DNA of 44,160 nucleotides from an uncultured bacterium. GTDB lineage: Bacteria; Bacteroidota; Bacteroidia; Bacteroidales; Bacteroidaceae. The stretch is taken from assembly GCA_905214625.1 (NCBI GenBank), contig CAJMMQ010000021.1:1-44160 (forward strand). Direction: 5' to 3'. Below the pieces are notes generated by a model that worked only from the letters and a program-made list of their open reading frames with translations, was not told where the DNA came from and made no database searches. A program made the position numbers and the translations under genes. Of this stretch, positions 42,421 through 44,160 are shown piece after piece; position 1 is the first letter of the stretch, and every line of letters begins with the position of its first letter.

Positions 42421-42518
42421 ATGAATTGTGAATTATGAATTAGAAAACGTGAATTGTGAATTATGAATTATGAATTAGAAAACGTGAATTGTGAATTATG
42501 AATTATGAATTAGAAAAC
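42421..42518 (+). repeat. Tandem repeat overlapping the methyltransferase start
   Basis: A 35-bp unit starting GAATTGTGAATTATGAATT occurs at 42451-42485 and again at 42486-42518. A third copy shortened by 7 bp occurs at about 42423-42450. The last copy contains the ATG of the methyltransferase (42498). The preceding 70 bp is also AT-rich degenerate repeat. Confidence 0.75.
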
Positions 42519-43145
42519 TACGTTCTGTCCCACATCGACCCGGAGGGCGACTATCTTTACAGATTGTGGCGTGCCACCAACGTTCACTTGCTGCGCGGAC
42601 GCATGGCGAGCGGACATCTGCAGGGACGGCTGCTGAAGATGCTGGTGAGGATGATACGGCCGAAGAACATCCTTGAGGTGGGGACGTTCAGCGGATACAG
42701 CGCTATATGTATGGCCGAAGGACTGGAAGAGGGCGGAATGGTGTACACATACGAGATTAACGACGAGCAGGAAGACTTTACACGTCCGTGGATTGAAAAC
42801 TCGCCCGTGGCCGACAAAATCAGGTTTATAATAGGCGACGCCATAAAGGAGGCGCCAAAACTGGGCATTGAGTTCGACATGGCTTTCATCGACGGAGACA
42901 AGCGCACATATATCGAGACATACGAAATGGTGCTTTCCGTTCTGCGTCCCGGCGGATTCATTCTTGCCGACAACACGCTGTGGGACGGCCATGTGCTCGA
43001 AGTGCCAAAGAACAGCGACCGCCAGACGGCAGGCATAGAAAATTTCAACGACTATGTTGTTGGCGACAGACGCGTTGAAAAAGTGCTGCTGCCGCTGCGC
43101 GACGGACTGACGCTGATACGCAAAAAGACAATTGATGAGACATAA
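42498..43145 (+). CDS. O-methyltransferase, catechol-OMT-like class I
   Basis: This 215-residue SAM-dependent methyltransferase has its SAM-binding motif in NILEVGTFSGYSAICMAEGL near residues 54-73, then MVYTYEINDEQEDF, and the metal-binding region MAFIDGDKRTYIETYEMVLSVLRPGGFILADNTLWDG near 135-172 with Asp residues suited to Mg2+. The family is cytosolic with small-molecule acceptors. The ATG at 42498 lies inside a tandem repeat, so the first seven codons are repeat-derived. A terminator-like hairpin follows at 43168-43200. Confidence 0.92.
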   Translation: MNYELENYVLSHIDPEGDYLYRLWRATNVHLLRGRMASGHLQGRLLKMLVRMIRPKNILEVGTFSGYSAICMAEGLEEGGMVYTYEINDEQEDFTRPWIENSPVADKIRFIIGDAIKEAPKLGIEFDMAFIDGDKRTYIETYEMVLSVLRPGGFILADNTLWDGHVLEVPKNSDRQTAGIENFNDYVVGDRRVEKVLLPLRDGLTLIRKKTIDET

Positions 43146-43167
43146 TTAAATCTGCCACGGCAGGTTC

Positions 43168-43200
43168 AAAACTCTTTACATAATTTATGTACAGAGTTTT
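43168..43200 (+). terminator. Terminator after the O-methyltransferase
   Basis: AAAACTCT (43168-43175) with AGAGTTTT (43193-43200), and inside it TACATAA (43077-43083 offset by 100, i.e. 43177-43183) with TTATGTA (43185-43191), make one long stem with a single mismatch. It ends in TTTT and lies 23 bp after the stop. Confidence 0.65.
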
Positions 43201-43336
43201 CTGTGAAATAGAAAACCTACTGGTAATAAACGTTAATTAATGTCGCCTGAGAAGGTACTTTTATTAATGTTTGTTTGCACTTTCTGCGATTTTTATCCCA
43301 AAATAAGCCTGTTTTGTTGCTTAAATCATTGGTTAG

Positions 43337-43400
43337 CGCATGACAAACCGCCGCTTTGTCATGCGTAACTCGGCCACTAACGACTCGTAAACGGCCGAGT
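43337..43400. repeat. Two adjacent perfect hairpins
   Basis: CGCATGACAAA (43337-43347) pairs with TTTGTCATGCG (43355-43365), and ACTCGGCC (43368-43375) pairs with GGCCGAGT (43393-43400). The second is followed by AATGTTTTTT. The complement of the second hairpin plus its flank matches 113-132 at the left end of the window. Confidence 0.6.
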
Positions 43401-43652
43401 AATGTTTTTTAACACGAAGACATTTTCTCTGAAATCTGTTTAAGTTGCATGATATCAGTGTCTTAACAAAAACGCGTAATTTTTGCGTTATTTCCGGCAA
43501 AAATACATTTTGTTTGGAAAAACGCCACTCTGAGAGCGTCAAAATAAAATAGTTTTCTGCTTTTTCAGGCTGCTGTTCTGTCGGACATGACATGCATATA
43601 AGTGAAGAACGAAGAGCAGGCAGGCGCTGCGCGCAATGAAGAATTAAAAATT

Positions 43653-43890
43653 AAAAGTGAAAAATCCAAATGCTGATTAAGTGAAGAGTGAAGAACGGAG
43701 AGTGAAGAATTCAAATGCGTAGTGGTTGATAATAAGCAACAAGGCTATTGACTATAACTCCCGTCTGAAGAAAGTGAAAAAAGAAAAGTGAAAAATCCAA
43801 ATGCTGATTAAGTGAAGAGTGAAGAACGGAGAGTGAAGAATTCAAATGCGTAGTGGTTGATAATAAGCAACAAGGCTATTGACTATAACT
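43653..43890 (+). repeat. 107-bp direct duplication
   Basis: 43653-43759 is repeated at 43784-43890 with no difference that I can see, offset by 131 bp and separated by 24 bp. The unit contains smaller near-repeats (GTGAAGAGTGAAGAACGGAG). It encodes nothing recognisable. Confidence 0.85.
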
Positions 43891-44091
43891 TCTTTAACTA
43901 CTATAACTCCTTTAACTACCAAAGAAAAGCATTTGTCTTAACTCCTAAAACTGACACAGCTGTCATCCCGCACTCGATGCGGGAACCAGAGATCAAGAGA
44001 GGCACAAAAGTATTGTTGGTTCCCGTCACAGTCTTGAAGCGTATTCAGGTGGCTTATATATAATAAAATAAGGTATAAGGGTATAATAAAA

Positions 44092-44158
44092 AATTCTATC
44101 TCTTGCCAAGAGATAGAATTCCGATGCAAATATATGAACAAATACTAATATCTGCAAA
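44092..44158 (-). promoter_or_regulatory. Promoter immediately followed by a terminator-like hairpin
   Basis: On the minus strand TTTG (44158-44155), a 20-base spacer and TATATTTG (44134-44127) match the promoter consensus. Only a few bases later, CAAGAGATAGAATT/AATTCTATCTCTTG (44107-44120/44092-44105) forms a 14-bp perfect dyad followed by TTTTTATT. A transcript would be about 35-40 nt, or the hairpin may be an attenuator. Confidence 0.4.
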
Positions 44159-44160
44159 TG

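Larger units (their letters stand above)
43146..44160. other. Repeat-rich non-coding right end
   Basis: No ORF here has family features. The region holds the methyltransferase terminator, two adjacent hairpins (43337-43365, 43368-43400), a 107-bp direct duplication (43653-43759 and 43784-43890), a hairpin TCCCGCA/TGCGGGA (43966-43972/43978-43984) and a promoter-hairpin pair at the very end. Confidence 0.6.

Noticed and set aside
42350..42520. CRISPR or phage attachment site
   Set aside because: The units are contiguous AT-rich tandem copies without spacers and overlap a coding start; no integrase or tRNA lies at the site.
43333..43593. An 86-codon minus-strand ORF
   Set aside because: It spans two hairpin repeats, lacks any family feature and is best explained by chance.

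Overview
The window looks like a chromosomal piece of a Bacteroidales bacterium, most likely Prevotellaceae. Several things point there. Genes lack clear Shine-Dalgarno sites. Promoters show the Bacteroidetes pattern TTTG/TTG-N19-20-TAnnTTTG. There is an outer-membrane beta-barrel protein with an N-terminal carboxypeptidase-regulatory-like domain, a DUF3836 protein, a DUF2975/XRE pair, and the rplM-rpsI-rpsB-tsf order. No rRNA, tRNA or CRISPR array was recognised.

Layout. 1-2.2 kb: an AAA ATPase with a DUF4143-type C-terminus, then sparse DNA. 2.2-10.5 kb: a glycan-decoration region with a Gfo/Idh oxidoreductase, three glycosyltransferases, a LicD phosphotransferase and, convergent with licD, an operon of a LicC/PntC-like nucleotidyltransferase fused to a CobD/HisC-like PLP enzyme plus an opine-type dehydrogenase. 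10.8-12.2 kb: an alanine/glycine:cation symporter. 12.7-15.7 kb: rplM, rpsI, rpsB and tsf. 15.7-16.65 kb: a non-coding stretch with a MITE-like repeat and a candidate small RNA or 25-codon ORF. 16.65-18.7 kb: a two-gene glycosyltransferase operon. 18.8-27.9 kb: housekeeping genes (M23/LysM peptidase, recG, ispD, DJ-1/PfpI, pdxJ, nadK, an ABC exporter, a TlpA-like thioredoxin). 28-33.7 kb: a visibly AT-richer island with a PAS/LuxR regulator, a degenerate ThiF/E1-like protein, an outer-membrane beta-barrel protein, a small secreted protein and a tandem retropepsin-like protease. 34.2-40.6 kb: an M16 peptidase, XRE/DUF2975, DUF3836, an unknown secreted protein and a KilA-N pseudogene. 40.9-43.1 kb: xerD, aroQ and an O-methyltransferase. 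The last 1 kb is repeat-rich and has no convincing gene.

How genes may work together. The strongest candidate for something new is the 6.8-10.5 kb set. A CobD-like domain could make a phospho-aminoalcohol such as phosphoethanolamine, the fused nucleotidyltransferase could activate it with CTP, the opine dehydrogenase could join its amine to a 2-keto acid, and LicD could transfer the product to a glycan. This is inference from family functions. The second candidate is the 28-33.7 kb island. There, an inverted repeat lies between two divergent promoters, and a duplicated promoter module sits in front of both the regulator and the protease, which suggests one shared regulon.
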